DNA from: CAVBBU01 sp963593765
GTDB lineage: Bacteria > Bacillota > Clostridia > Lachnospirales > Lachnospiraceae
Length of the DNA stretch: 27,614 nt
Direction: 5' to 3'
Assembly: GCA_963593765.1 (NCBI GenBank)
Contig: CAVBBU010000013.1
Span: 1 to 27,614, forward strand
In this document: one piece after another, positions 15,255-23,118 of the stretch
Layout of the letters: each line of letters starts with the position of its first letter
How positions within the stretch are numbered: the first letter of the stretch is position 1
Program-made: the position numbers and the translations under genes
Notes under the pieces: model-generated
Told to the model about the DNA's origin: nothing
Databases searched by the model: none
What the model saw: only the letters and a program-made list of their open reading frames with translations

Positions 15255-16280
15255 ATGGAAAAGAAAAATCTAGACTGGGCTAATCTTGGCTTTGGTTATA
15301 TAACAACAGACAAGAGATATGTAGCCACATACAAAAATGGTTCTTGGGGTAAGGGCGAGCTTGTAGACGATCCTAATGTTGTTATGAATGAGTGTGCCGG
15401 AATACTCCACTACTGTCAGGAGGTATTCGAGGGGCTTAAGGCATATACAACAGAGGATGGACATATAGTTGCATTTAGACCTGATATGAATGCAAAGCGT
15501 ATGGTAGAGTCTGCTAAAAGACTTGAGATGCCGCCATATCCGGAGGAGGATTTTTTAAAGGCTATTGATGAGGTTGTTCGTGCAAATGCAGCCTGGGTTC
15601 CACCTTTTGGCACAGGTGCAGCATTATATGTAAGACCATATATGTTTGCAACAGGTCCGGTTATAGGAGTTAAGCCGTCAGATGAATATCAATTCAGAGT
15701 ACTGGTTACTCCGGTTGGCCCTTATTTTAAAAACGGAATTAAGCCGCTAACCATATGCGTTAGTGATTTTGACAGAGCAGCACCACATGGAACAGGTGAT
15801 ATAAAGGCAGGACTTAATTATGCTATGAGTCTTCATGCATATGTTCTTGCACATGAAAAGGGATACGACGAGAACATGTTCCCTGATTCAGCAACAAGAA
15901 CCTATGTCGAGGAAACTGGCGGTGCAAACTTTATATTTGTAGATAAGGATGGCGGACTTGTTATACCAGCATCTGATTCTATACTTCCATCTATAACAAG
16001 AAGGTCTATTCACTATGTTGCTGAAAATATGCTAGGCCTTAAGGTAGTAGAAAGGAAGGTTCGCCTCGATGAGCTCGGTGATTTTGAGGAAGCAGGAGTA
16101 TGCGGAACAGCAGCAGTTATCTGCCCTGTCGGAAAGGTAGTAGACCACGATAAGGTAATAGAATTCCCGGCAGGAATGAGCCAGATGGGACCTGTTACAA
16201 AGAAGCTTTACGATACATTAAGAGGCATACAGATGGGCGAAATTACAGCACCGGATGGCTGGATAAGGACTATCGTATAG
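15255..16280 (+). CDS. ilvE: branched-chain amino acid aminotransferase
   Basis: 341 residues, fold-type IV PLP enzyme of the longer BCAT group. It interconverts leucine, isoleucine and valine with their 2-oxo acids, using 2-oxoglutarate/glutamate. Markers: CQEVFEGLKAY (54-64), the Arg-containing ALYVRPYMFATG, the PLP lysine in GTGDIKAGLNYA (Lys184), and the cofactor-binding VEETGGANFIF and GVCGTAAVI segments. Start at ATG 15255 because GGAGG (15243-15247) is 7 nt upstream; an in-frame ATG at 15240 overlaps that site. It stands alone with its own promoter; no ilv/leu synthesis genes are near, so it may serve breakdown as much as synthesis. Confidence 0.95.
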   Translation: MEKKNLDWANLGFGYITTDKRYVATYKNGSWGKGELVDDPNVVMNECAGILHYCQEVFEGLKAYTTEDGHIVAFRPDMNAKRMVESAKRLEMPPYPEEDFLKAIDEVVRANAAWVPPFGTGAALYVRPYMFATGPVIGVKPSDEYQFRVLVTPVGPYFKNGIKPLTICVSDFDRAAPHGTGDIKAGLNYAMSLHAYVLAHEKGYDENMFPDSATRTYVEETGGANFIFVDKDGGLVIPASDSILPSITRRSIHYVAENMLGLKVVERKVRLDELGDFEEAGVCGTAAVICPVGKVVDHDKVIEFPAGMSQMGPVTKKLYDTLRGIQMGEITAPDGWIRTIV

Positions 16281-16364
16281 ACGGCTCTCTTGATTATGTA
16301 AACCAACCTCGCGAAAAATATTTTTGCCCGAAAAGGCTACATTTTCCAACAAATTAATAAAATA

Positions 16365-16380
16365 ACACAATATATTGTGG
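16365..16380. promoter_or_regulatory. NrdR box upstream of nrdD
   Basis: ACACAATATATTGTGG matches the 16-bp NrdR palindrome ACACWATATATWGTGT at 15 of 16 positions. It sits 9 nt before the -35 box. A second, degenerate AT core lies 31 bp further on at 16396-16411, in register with the core (CACATATATATAAGAT), overlapping the promoter. NrdR boxes normally come in such helical-phase pairs. Confidence 0.8.
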
Positions 16381-16389
16381 TAAGGAATA

Positions 16390-16418
16390 TTGACACACAT
16401 ATATATAAGATATATAAT
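16390..16418 (+). promoter_or_regulatory. strong promoter of nrdD
   Basis: Perfect TTGACA (16390-16395), 17-nt spacer, perfect TATAAT (16413-16418). Expected start near 16425, about 115 nt before the start codon. Confidence 0.85.
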
Positions 16419-16473
16419 GAAGTTCCAGCGAAATTAAAGTTACATAACTATTTTGCGGAGCTTCATTTTTTTT
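16416..16473 (+). terminator. terminator/attenuator hairpin overlapping the nrdD promoter
   Basis: AATGAAG (16416-16422) pairs with CTTCATT (16461-16467); pairing continues through TCC/GGA and GCGAAA/TTTTGC with small bulges, and the 3' side runs into eight T (16466-16473). The 5' arm overlaps the -10 box and the first transcribed bases, so the full hairpin forms only in RNA coming from upstream (ilvE), while RNA started at the nrdD promoter keeps only the weaker inner pairing. Confidence 0.75.
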
Positions 16474-16538
16474 GAGCTGATTTAATAAAATAATCACGGT
16501 TTGAGTGATAGTAATATAAGCTAGGGGGTGCTTTTGCT

Positions 16539-18737
16539 TTGAAGATTATAAAGAGAAGTGGACAGGAAGTTGAGTTTGATATAAGCAAGATAAGTGCGGC
16601 TGTTCACAAGGCAAATGTTGTCGTTGAGCTAGACCAAAGGCTGGAAAAGCAGCAGATAGATGTCATCTCTCACACGGTAGAGGAGAACTGCCTTAGGATG
16701 AACAGAGAGGTCAGTGTCGAAGAGATACAGGATATGGTCGAGAACCAAATTATGGCACAGGGAGCCTTCGAGGTAGCACGTAAGTATATCACCTACCGAT
16801 ATATTCAAAGCCTTAAGAGAACCTCTAATACTACAGACGAGAAGATACTTTCTCTTATAGAGTGCGACAATGAAGAGGTAAAGCAGGAAAACTCTAATAA
16901 AAATCCTACAGTATCTAGCGTGCAAAGAGACTACATGGCAGGCGAGGTATCTAAGGATCTTACAGAGCGTATACTTCTTGCACCTGATATAGTTCAGGCA
17001 CACAAGGACGGAATTATACATTTCCATGATGCAGATTATTTTGCACAGCATATGCATAACTGCGACCTAGTAAACCTAGAGGACATGCTCCAAAACGGAA
17101 CTGTAATCAGTGGAACATTTATAGAGAAGCCACATTCATTTTCCACTGCATGTAATATAGCAACACAGATAATAGCACAGGTTGCATCAAGCCAGTATGG
17201 CGGACAGTCTATAAGCCTTACGCATCTTGCACCATTTGTAGACATTAGCCGCAAGAAGATTAAGGCAGAGGTAGATGTCGAGCTAGAGGGCATAGACATA
17301 TCCGAGGAAAAGAAAAATCATATAGTAGAGATGCGTCTTAAAAATGAGATAACAAAGGGCGTTCAGACTATACAGTACCAGGTTGTTACTCTTATGACCA
17401 CAAACGGACAGGCGCCTTTTATTACTGTGCTCATGTATCTGAATGAGGCTAGAAATAAGCAGGAAAAAAATGACCTTGCTATGATTATAGAGGAGATGAT
17501 ACGCCAGAGATATCAGGGTGTTAAAAATGAAGAGGGCGTATGGATAACGCCAGCATTTCCAAAGATTATATATGTATTAGAGGAAGACAACATACACAAG
17601 GATTCGCCTTACTACTACCTAACACAGATGGCAGCTAAGTGTACTGCTAAGAGAATGGTTCCTGATTATATATCGGAGAAGATAATGAAGGAGCTTAAGA
17701 TAGATAAGACAGGAAAGGGTGCATGCTATACCTGCATGGGCTGCAGAAGCTTCCTTACACCAGACAGAACTACAAGCAACGTGGCAAATGCTACCAACTA
17801 CGAGGAGGGTAAGGGCAAGTATTATGGAAGATTTAATCAAGGCGTAGTTACTATAAATCTTGTCGATGTAGCGCTTTCGTCTATGGGTGACTTTAATAAG
17901 TTCTGGGAGATCTTTGAGGAAAGACTAGAGCTGTGCCACAGAGCACTTAGAGCAAGACATGAAAGACTTCGCGGAACACCTTCTGATGTAGCACCTATAC
18001 TTTGGCAGTACGGAGCACTTGCAAGACTTAAAAAGGGCGAGACTATAGATAAGCTTTTGTATGGTGGATATTCAACTATATCACTGGGCTATGCAGGCCT
18101 TTATGAGTGTGTTAAGTACATGACTGGAAAGAGCCATACTGATCCGGCAGCTAAGCCTTTCGCGCTTTCAGTTATGCAAAAGATGAATGATAAGTGCAGC
18201 GAGTGGAAGGCAAGTGAGGATATAGATTATTCGCTGTATGGCACACCGCTTGAGTCTACTACATATAAGTTTGCAAAGGCACTTCAAAAGAGATTTGGAA
18301 TTATCGAGGGAATTACAGATAAGAATTATATTACTAACAGCTACCATGTCCATGTAGCCGAGAAGATAGATGCATTTAAGAAGCTGCAGTTTGAGAGCGA
18401 CTTCCAGAAGCTTTCTCCGGGCGGAGCGATAAGCTATGTCGAGGTTCCTGATATGCAGGATAATCTTGAGGCTGTTATGAGCGTGCTTCAATTCATATAT
18501 GATAATATAATGTATGCCGAGCTTAATACAAAGTCTGATTACTGCCAGGTATGCGGCTTTGATGGCGAGATTAAGATAGTAGAAGAGGACGGAAAGCTAA
18601 TTTGGGAGTGCCCTAAGTGCCACAACCGAGACCAAAGCAAGCTCAATGTAGCTAGAAGAACCTGCGGTTATATAGGAACGCAGTTCTGGAACCAAGGCCG
18701 AACACAGGAGATTAAGGACAGAGTTATGCATTTGTAG
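16539..18737 (+). CDS. nrdD: anaerobic (class III) ribonucleoside-triphosphate reductase
   Basis: 732 residues. It makes dNTPs from NTPs without oxygen, using a glycyl radical. An N-terminal ATP-cone (about 1-95: KIIKRSGQEVEFDISKI) senses ATP/dATP. The barrel domain contains HFHDADYFAQHMHNCDL and ACYTCMGCRSFL, with the active-site cysteines. The C-terminus has a four-Cys zinc site (CQVC and CPKC) and the radical loop RRTCGYIGTQFW, with Gly710 as the radical carrier. Start is TTG 16539, with AGGGGGTG at 16523-16530; translation from it begins exactly at the conserved cone. It is followed by the activase gene nrdG, and preceded by an NrdR box and a strong promoter, so repression at high dNTP is expected. 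Confidence 0.97.
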   Translation: MKIIKRSGQEVEFDISKISAAVHKANVVVELDQRLEKQQIDVISHTVEENCLRMNREVSVEEIQDMVENQIMAQGAFEVARKYITYRYIQSLKRTSNTTDEKILSLIECDNEEVKQENSNKNPTVSSVQRDYMAGEVSKDLTERILLAPDIVQAHKDGIIHFHDADYFAQHMHNCDLVNLEDMLQNGTVISGTFIEKPHSFSTACNIATQIIAQVASSQYGGQSISLTHLAPFVDISRKKIKAEVDVELEGIDISEEKKNHIVEMRLKNEITKGVQTIQYQVVTLMTTNGQAPFITVLMYLNEARNKQEKNDLAMIIEEMIRQRYQGVKNEEGVWITPAFPKIIYVLEEDNIHKDSPYYYLTQMAAKCTAKRMVPDYISEKIMKELKIDKTGKGACYTCMGCRSFLTPDRTTSNVANATNYEEGKGKYYGRFNQGVVTINLVDVALSSMGDFNKFWEIFEERLELCHRALRARHERLRGTPSDVAPILWQYGALARLKKGETIDKLLYGGYSTISLGYAGLYECVKYMTGKSHTDPAAKPFALSVMQKMNDKCSEWKASEDIDYSLYGTPLESTTYKFAKALQKRFGIIEGITDKNYITNSYHVHVAEKIDAFKKLQFESDFQKLSPGGAISYVEVPDMQDNLEAVMSVLQFIYDNIMYAELNTKSDYCQVCGFDGEIKIVEEDGKLIWECPKCHNRDQSKLNVARRTCGYIGTQFWNQGRTQEIKDRVMHL

Positions 18738-18743
18738 TATAAT
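18738..18743 (+). promoter_or_regulatory. possible -10 box for nrdG
   Basis: Perfect TATAAT directly after the nrdD stop codon, with AGGACA (4 of 6) 17 nt upstream at 18715-18720. The predicted start falls inside the terminator stem that follows. Confidence 0.4.
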
Positions 18744-18747
18744 GTAA

Positions 18748-18770
18748 GCACAGCTTCGGCTGTGCTTTTT
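18748..18770 (+). terminator. terminator between nrdD and nrdG
   Basis: GCACAGC and GCTGTGC form a perfect 7-bp stem capped by a stable TTCG tetraloop, followed by TTTTT (18766-18770). It would limit nrdG expression from nrdD read-through or provide a partial stop. Confidence 0.85.
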
Positions 18771-18820
18771 ACTATGTTTATATAAAGTAGACATGGAGTG
18801 TCTATATGAGGAGAACGCAT

Positions 18821-19220
18821 ATGAATTACGCAACTATAAAATATTGCGACATAGCTAATGGCCCGGGAGTTAGGACTTCTCTTTTTGTATCTGGCTGTAC
18901 GCATCACTGCAAGGGCTGCTTTAATCAGGAAGCACAGGACTTTAATTATGGGCAGGAGTTTACTCAGCAGACTATAGATGAGATACTTAATTCAGAATCA
19001 GCAGATTATGTAGAAGGCCTTTCGCTTCTTGGCGGTGAGCCTATGGAGCTGGTTAATCAAAGAGGCCTTGTGGGGCTTTTAACGCAGTTTAAAAATAAAT
19101 ATCCGCAGAAAAACATATGGTGCTATACAGGATATACCTATGACAGGGATTTAATTCCGGGTGGCAAGGCATATTGCGAGGTGACAGACGATTTGCTATC
19201 TAAGATAGATGTTTTGGTAG
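18821..19220 (+). CDS. nrdG: anaerobic ribonucleotide reductase activating protein (3' end lost in N gap)
   Basis: 133 residues are readable; the family is usually about 155-180 aa, so some 30-40 residues are hidden in the N block. Radical SAM enzyme that installs the glycyl radical on NrdD. The cluster motif is CTHHCKGCF (CxxxCxxC), preceded by GPGVRTSLFVSGC, and followed by LSLLGGEPM, the SAM-binding GGE motif. Start ATG 18821 has GAGGAG (18808-18813) 7 nt upstream; an in-frame ATG at 18806 overlaps that site. It is placed 83 nt after nrdD, with a terminator and possible promoter between. The reading frame does not continue into the sequence after the gap as the same gene. Confidence 0.93.
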
Positions 19221-20063
19221 NNNNNNNNNNNNNNNNNNNNNNNNNNNNNNNNNNNNNNNNNNNNNNNNNNNNNNNNNNNNNNNNNNNNNNNNNNNNNNNN
19301 NNNNNNNNNNNNNNNNNNNNNNNNNNNNNNNNNNNNNNNNNNNNNNNNNNNNNNNNNNNNNNNNNNNNNNNNNNNNNNNNNNNNNNNNNNNNNNNNNNNN
19401 NNNNNNNNNNNNNNNNNNNNNNNNNNNNNNNNNNNNNNNNNNNNNNNNNNNNNNNNNNNNNNNNNNNNNNNNNNNNNNNNNNNNNNNNNNNNNNNNNNNN
19501 NNNNNNNNNNNNNNNNNNNNNNNNNNNNNNNNNNNNNNNNNNNNNNNNNNNNNNNNNNNNNNNNNNNNNNNNNNNNNNNNNNNNNNNNNNNNNNNNNNNN
19601 NNNNNNNNNNNNNNNNNNNNNNNNNNNNNNNNNNNNNNNNNNNNNNNNNNNNNNNNNNNNNNNNNNNNNNNNNNNNNNNNNNNNNNNNNNNNNNNNNNNN
19701 NNNNNNNNNNNNNNNNNNNNNNNNNNNNNNNNNNNNNNNNNNNNNNNNNNNNNNNNNNNNNNNNNNNNNNNNNNNNNNNNNNNNNNNNNNNNNNNNNNNN
19801 NNNNNNNNNNNNNNNNNNNNNNNNNNNNNNNNNNNNNNNNNNNNNNNNNNNNNNNNNNNNNNNNNNNNNNNNNNNNNNNNNNNNNNNNNNNNNNNNNNNN
19901 NNNNNNNNNNNNNNNNNNNNNNNNNNNNNNNNNNNNNNNNNNNNNNNNNNNNNNNNNNNNNNNNNNNNNNNNNNNNNNNNNNNNNNNNNNNNNNNNNNNN
20001 NNNNNNNNNNNNNNNNNNNNNNNNNNNNNNNNNNNNNNNNNNNNNNNNNNNNNNNNNNNNNNN
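19221..20063. other. sequence gap (843 N)
   Basis: All bases are N. The genes on both sides suggest the content: about 100 nt for the end of nrdG and roughly 570 nt for the N-terminal half of trpS, leaving about 170 nt for an intergenic region. That is consistent with the stated gap length, so no additional gene is required. Any open frame reading across it is meaningless. Confidence 0.95.
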
Positions 20064-20567
20064 GACGGCAAGGCAAAGATGAGTAAATCACTGGGCAATG
20101 CAATCTATCTCGCAGATGCTCCTGATGAGATTACAAGAAGGGTTAAGTCTATGTATACGGATCCGACGCATCTTAAGCCTTCAGATCCGGGACATATAGA
20201 GGGCAATACAGTCTTTACATACCTAGATGCATTTAGTAAGCCAGAGCATTTTGAAGAATTTCTACCTGAGTATAAGAGCCTTGATGAGCTAAAGGAGCAC
20301 TATACTAGAGGCGGCCTTGGTGACATGAAGGTTAAGATGTTTTTAGAGCAGGTAATTCAGGCAGAGCTAGAGCCTATAAGAAAAAAGAGAGCTGAGTTCG
20401 AAAAGGACATTCCTATGGTATATGATATACTAAAGGAGGGGACAGAGAGGGCAAGGCAGATGGCAGCACAAACCCTCTCAGAGGTAAAGAAGGCTATGCG
20501 AATAGAATATTTTGATGATGAGGAGCTTATTAAGGCACAGTCACAAAAGTATTCTTATACGGAGTAG
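20064..20567 (+). CDS. trpS: tryptophanyl-tRNA synthetase, C-terminal part (5' end in N gap)
   Basis: 167 readable residues; the full enzyme is about 330-340 aa, so around half is in the gap. The fragment begins DGKAKMSKSLGNAIYLAD, which contains the KMSKS loop of class I synthetases in the form found in TrpS. DEITRRVKSMYTDP and the Rossmann-distal helical anticodon-binding region follow, with GGLGDMKVKMFLEQVIQAELEPIRKKR, a characteristic TrpS segment, near the end. It charges tRNA-Trp with tryptophan using ATP. No T-box leader can be judged because the upstream region is hidden. The next gene, gdpP, starts about 95 nt downstream. Confidence 0.93.
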   Translation, partial: DGKAKMSKSLGNAIYLADAPDEITRRVKSMYTDPTHLKPSDPGHIEGNTVFTYLDAFSKPEHFEEFLPEYKSLDELKEHYTRGGLGDMKVKMFLEQVIQAELEPIRKKRAEFEKDIPMVYDILKEGTERARQMAAQTLSEVKKAMRIEYFDDEELIKAQSQKYSYTE

Positions 20568-20580
20568 TAAAACTGATTCC

Positions 20581-20634
20581 AAATATCGCTTAAATTGTGA
20601 GAGCTGCTTAGCGGCGAAACAATTCGTGATATTT
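20581..20634 (+). other. nested hairpin between trpS and gdpP
   Basis: AAATATC (20581-20587) pairs with GATATTT (20628-20634) and AATTGT (20593-20598) with ACAATT (20619-20624); an inner GCTGC/GCGGC-like pairing closes the loop. No T tract follows, so it is not a standard terminator. It may be a leader structure or processing site for gdpP. Confidence 0.5.
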
Positions 20635-20661
20635 AAAATAGTAACAGATAAGGAAGACTAT

Positions 20662-22656
20662 ATGAAGGCAAATAAAAAAGCAGGAGAGCTTCTTAAGAAT
20701 TATCTGAGATGGCCTCTTGTGATGATACTACTTTTTGTTGCACTTACAGCCTGCGAGATAATCGTAAGCAGAAGGGGAACAGTAGTAGCAGCTCCTTTTA
20801 GTATATTAGGAGTAGTATTTATACTTATAATATATCTATCTAGCAGAAAGAGTCTGCAAAAGGCTATAGTTGGCTTTGCTATGGAGCTGGATGAAAAAAC
20901 CAAAAAGCTGGCAGACGGACTAGATATTCCATATGCTCTTTTTAGTGCAAATGGAAGAGTTGCTTGGGAAAATGCAGCCTTTGCAGAGCTGACTAAGGAG
21001 CATAAAACAAAGGCGATAACAAATATTTTTAATGATATAAGTCCCGATACTCTATCTAAGATAGAGGAAGCAGCAGAGTATCATAAGGAATATAATAACA
21101 GATATTATATGATACATATAGTTCGCATAAGCGTAGCAGGTGATGAGCTGTATGCTATGTATCTGTATGATGAAACAGAGCTGCTTAGCATAAAAAAGGA
21201 TATAGATGATAAGCGTATGGTAGCTGGTCTTATATATCTGGATAATTATGACGAGGCACTAGAGAGCATAGAAGAGGTTAGAAGATCTCTTATGGTTGCA
21301 CTTATAGACAGAAAGGTCAACCAGTATGCAGCCGAGATAGAGGGTATAGTCAAGAAGATAGAAAAGGATAAGTATCTGCTTCTTTTCGAGCAAAAGCATA
21401 TGCAGGAGCTTATGGATAATCGCTTTGAGCTTCTTGAGGATGTTAAGACAATTAACATTGGAAACGAGATGAGCATAACGCTAAGTATAGGCATAGGTCT
21501 ACATGGAGAAAATTATGCTCAAAGCTATAGCTATGCAAGAATTGCTATAGATATGGCACTTGCAAGAGGCGGTGACCAGGCGGTAGTTAAGGATGAGCAA
21601 AGTCTTAAATACTTTGGCGGAAAGTCCGGCTCGGTAGAAAAGACAACCAGAGTTAAAGCAAGAGTTAAGGCACATGCACTAAGAGAGCTTATGGAAAACA
21701 AGGATACCATGCTTATCATGGGGCATAAGCTTCCTGATATAGATTGCCTTGGAGCAGCAGTAGGTCTTTGGCGTGCAGCAACAACGCTTAATAAAAATGT
21801 TCATATAATACTTGGCGAGGTTAATTCAACGCTCAGACCGCTTAAGGAAAGATTTAATACAAGCGAGTATCCAGAGGACATGTTTATTACGGCAGCGAAG
21901 GCACTTGAGATGGCAAATGAAAATACCGTAGTTGCAGTAGTAGATGTAAACAGACCAGTCCTAACAGAGGTTCCGGAGCTTTTAGATATTTCTAAAAATG
22001 TAGTCGTGCTAGACCACCACAGACAGTCGGCAGATGCTATAGAGCATGCAGTGCTTTCATATGTAGAGCCATATGCATCCAGTGCATCAGAGATGGTAGC
22101 AGAGCTGGTTCAGTATATATCAGACTCGATTAAGATTAAGCCTGCCGAGTCAGATGCGATGTATGCCGGAATAGTAATAGATACAAATAACTTTACAAAC
22201 CAAACAGGTGTAAGAACCTTTGAGGCAGCTGCATATCTTAGAAGAAATGGTGCAGATGTTACAAGAGTTAGAAAGCTATTTAGAGAAAATATAGAGGACT
22301 ATAAGGCTAAGGCACAGACTATTAAAAATGCAGAGATCTACAAGAATGAATATGCACTTAGCAACTGCCCTGCAGCAGGAATAGAAAGTCCAACTGTTAT
22401 AGGTGCACAGGCGGCAAATGAGCTGCTTGATATAGTAGGAATTAAGGCTAGTGTAGTATTTACTGAATATAATGGAACAGTATATGTAAGTGCTAGGTCT
22501 ATAGACGAGGTCAATGTTCAGATAATGATGGAAAAGCTCGGTGGCGGCGGTCACAGAACTATAGCAGGAGCACAGCTGACAGAGGTTGGTATAGACGATG
22601 CGAGAGCACGTGTTAAGGAAATAATAGATGAAATGCTAGAGAAAGGTGAGATGTGA
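20662..22656 (+). CDS. gdpP: cyclic-di-AMP phosphodiesterase
   Basis: 664 residues from ATG 20662 (AAGGAAG upstream). It splits c-di-AMP to pApA and so controls wall homeostasis, potassium and turgor. Domain order fits GdpP/YybT: two N-terminal membrane spans (about 18-35 and 42-60), a PAS-like sensor (about 75-165), a degenerate GGDEF domain (about 170-310) and the DHH-DHHA1 catalytic half (from about 345). Motifs: GHKLPDIDCLGA (354-365), VVDVNRP (426-432), LDHHR (450-454), GIVIDTNNF (503-511) and the C-terminal GGGGHRTIAGA. All metal-binding His/Asp positions look intact. It is followed after one base by rplI, giving the conserved Firmicutes order gdpP-rplI-dnaB. Confidence 0.95.
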   Translation: MKANKKAGELLKNYLRWPLVMILLFVALTACEIIVSRRGTVVAAPFSILGVVFILIIYLSSRKSLQKAIVGFAMELDEKTKKLADGLDIPYALFSANGRVAWENAAFAELTKEHKTKAITNIFNDISPDTLSKIEEAAEYHKEYNNRYYMIHIVRISVAGDELYAMYLYDETELLSIKKDIDDKRMVAGLIYLDNYDEALESIEEVRRSLMVALIDRKVNQYAAEIEGIVKKIEKDKYLLLFEQKHMQELMDNRFELLEDVKTINIGNEMSITLSIGIGLHGENYAQSYSYARIAIDMALARGGDQAVVKDEQSLKYFGGKSGSVEKTTRVKARVKAHALRELMENKDTMLIMGHKLPDIDCLGAAVGLWRAATTLNKNVHIILGEVNSTLRPLKERFNTSEYPEDMFITAAKALEMANENTVVAVVDVNRPVLTEVPELLDISKNVVVLDHHRQSADAIEHAVLSYVEPYASSASEMVAELVQYISDSIKIKPAESDAMYAGIVIDTNNFTNQTGVRTFEAAAYLRRNGADVTRVRKLFRENIEDYKAKAQTIKNAEIYKNEYALSNCPAAGIESPTVIGAQAANELLDIVGIKASVVFTEYNGTVYVSARSIDEVNVQIMMEKLGGGGHRTIAGAQLTEVGIDDARARVKEIIDEMLEKGEM

Positions 22657-22657
22657 C

Positions 22658-23104
22658 ATGAAGGTAGTATTACTAGAGGATATTAAGACACTTGGTAAAA
22701 AGGGCGATATAGTAGAAGCTAGTGATGGATATGCAGGCAACTTTTTGCTTCCTAAGAAAAAGGCTATTGCAGCCACTGCAGAAAATCTAAATACACTTAA
22801 GCTTCAAAAGGCAAATGCAGACAAGATAGCAGCAGAGCTTTTAGCAGAGGCAAAGGAACTTAAGGATAAGATAGAAAAGCTAGATGTATCTGTAAGCATC
22901 AAAGGCGGAGAGGGCGGCAAGACCTATGGCTCTGTATCTACTAAGGAGATAGCACAGGCTATAAAGGATCAGGGCGGTCTTGAGGTAGACAAAAAGAAGA
23001 TAGTTCTTCCAGAGCCTATAAAGACCTTCGGAGTACATGAGATAAGTATTAAGCTTCACAAGGAGGTAGCTGCGAAGCTAAAGGTTAAGGTAGTAGAAGA
23101 GTAG
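22658..23104 (+). CDS. rplI: 50S ribosomal protein L9
   Basis: 148 residues. It begins MKVVLLEDIKTLGKKGDIVEASDGYAGNFLLPKK, the nearly invariant N-terminal rRNA-binding domain with its GYxxNFL element; a long connecting helix (about 45-78) leads to the C-terminal domain with the GxxGKTYGSVS motif. It sits at the L1 stalk base of the large subunit and affects frame keeping. Start is ATG 22658, one base after the gdpP stop, with AAAGGTGAG in the end of gdpP; a GTG at 22646 in frame is rejected because the family always starts at MKVVLL. Confidence 0.97.
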   Translation: MKVVLLEDIKTLGKKGDIVEASDGYAGNFLLPKKKAIAATAENLNTLKLQKANADKIAAELLAEAKELKDKIEKLDVSVSIKGGEGGKTYGSVSTKEIAQAIKDQGGLEVDKKKIVLPEPIKTFGVHEISIKLHKEVAAKLKVKVVEE

Positions 23105-23118
23105 GAGCTTGGGCAAGA

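Noticed and set aside
16629..17057. 142-codon minus-strand open frame inside nrdD
   Set aside because: Antisense shadow of a conserved enzyme; Cys/Leu/Tyr-rich composition unlike real proteins of this genome.
18806..20103. Very long open frames on both strands across the N block
   Set aside because: They exist only because N codons contain no stops. The known sequence on the left is nrdG and on the right is trpS, in separate genes.
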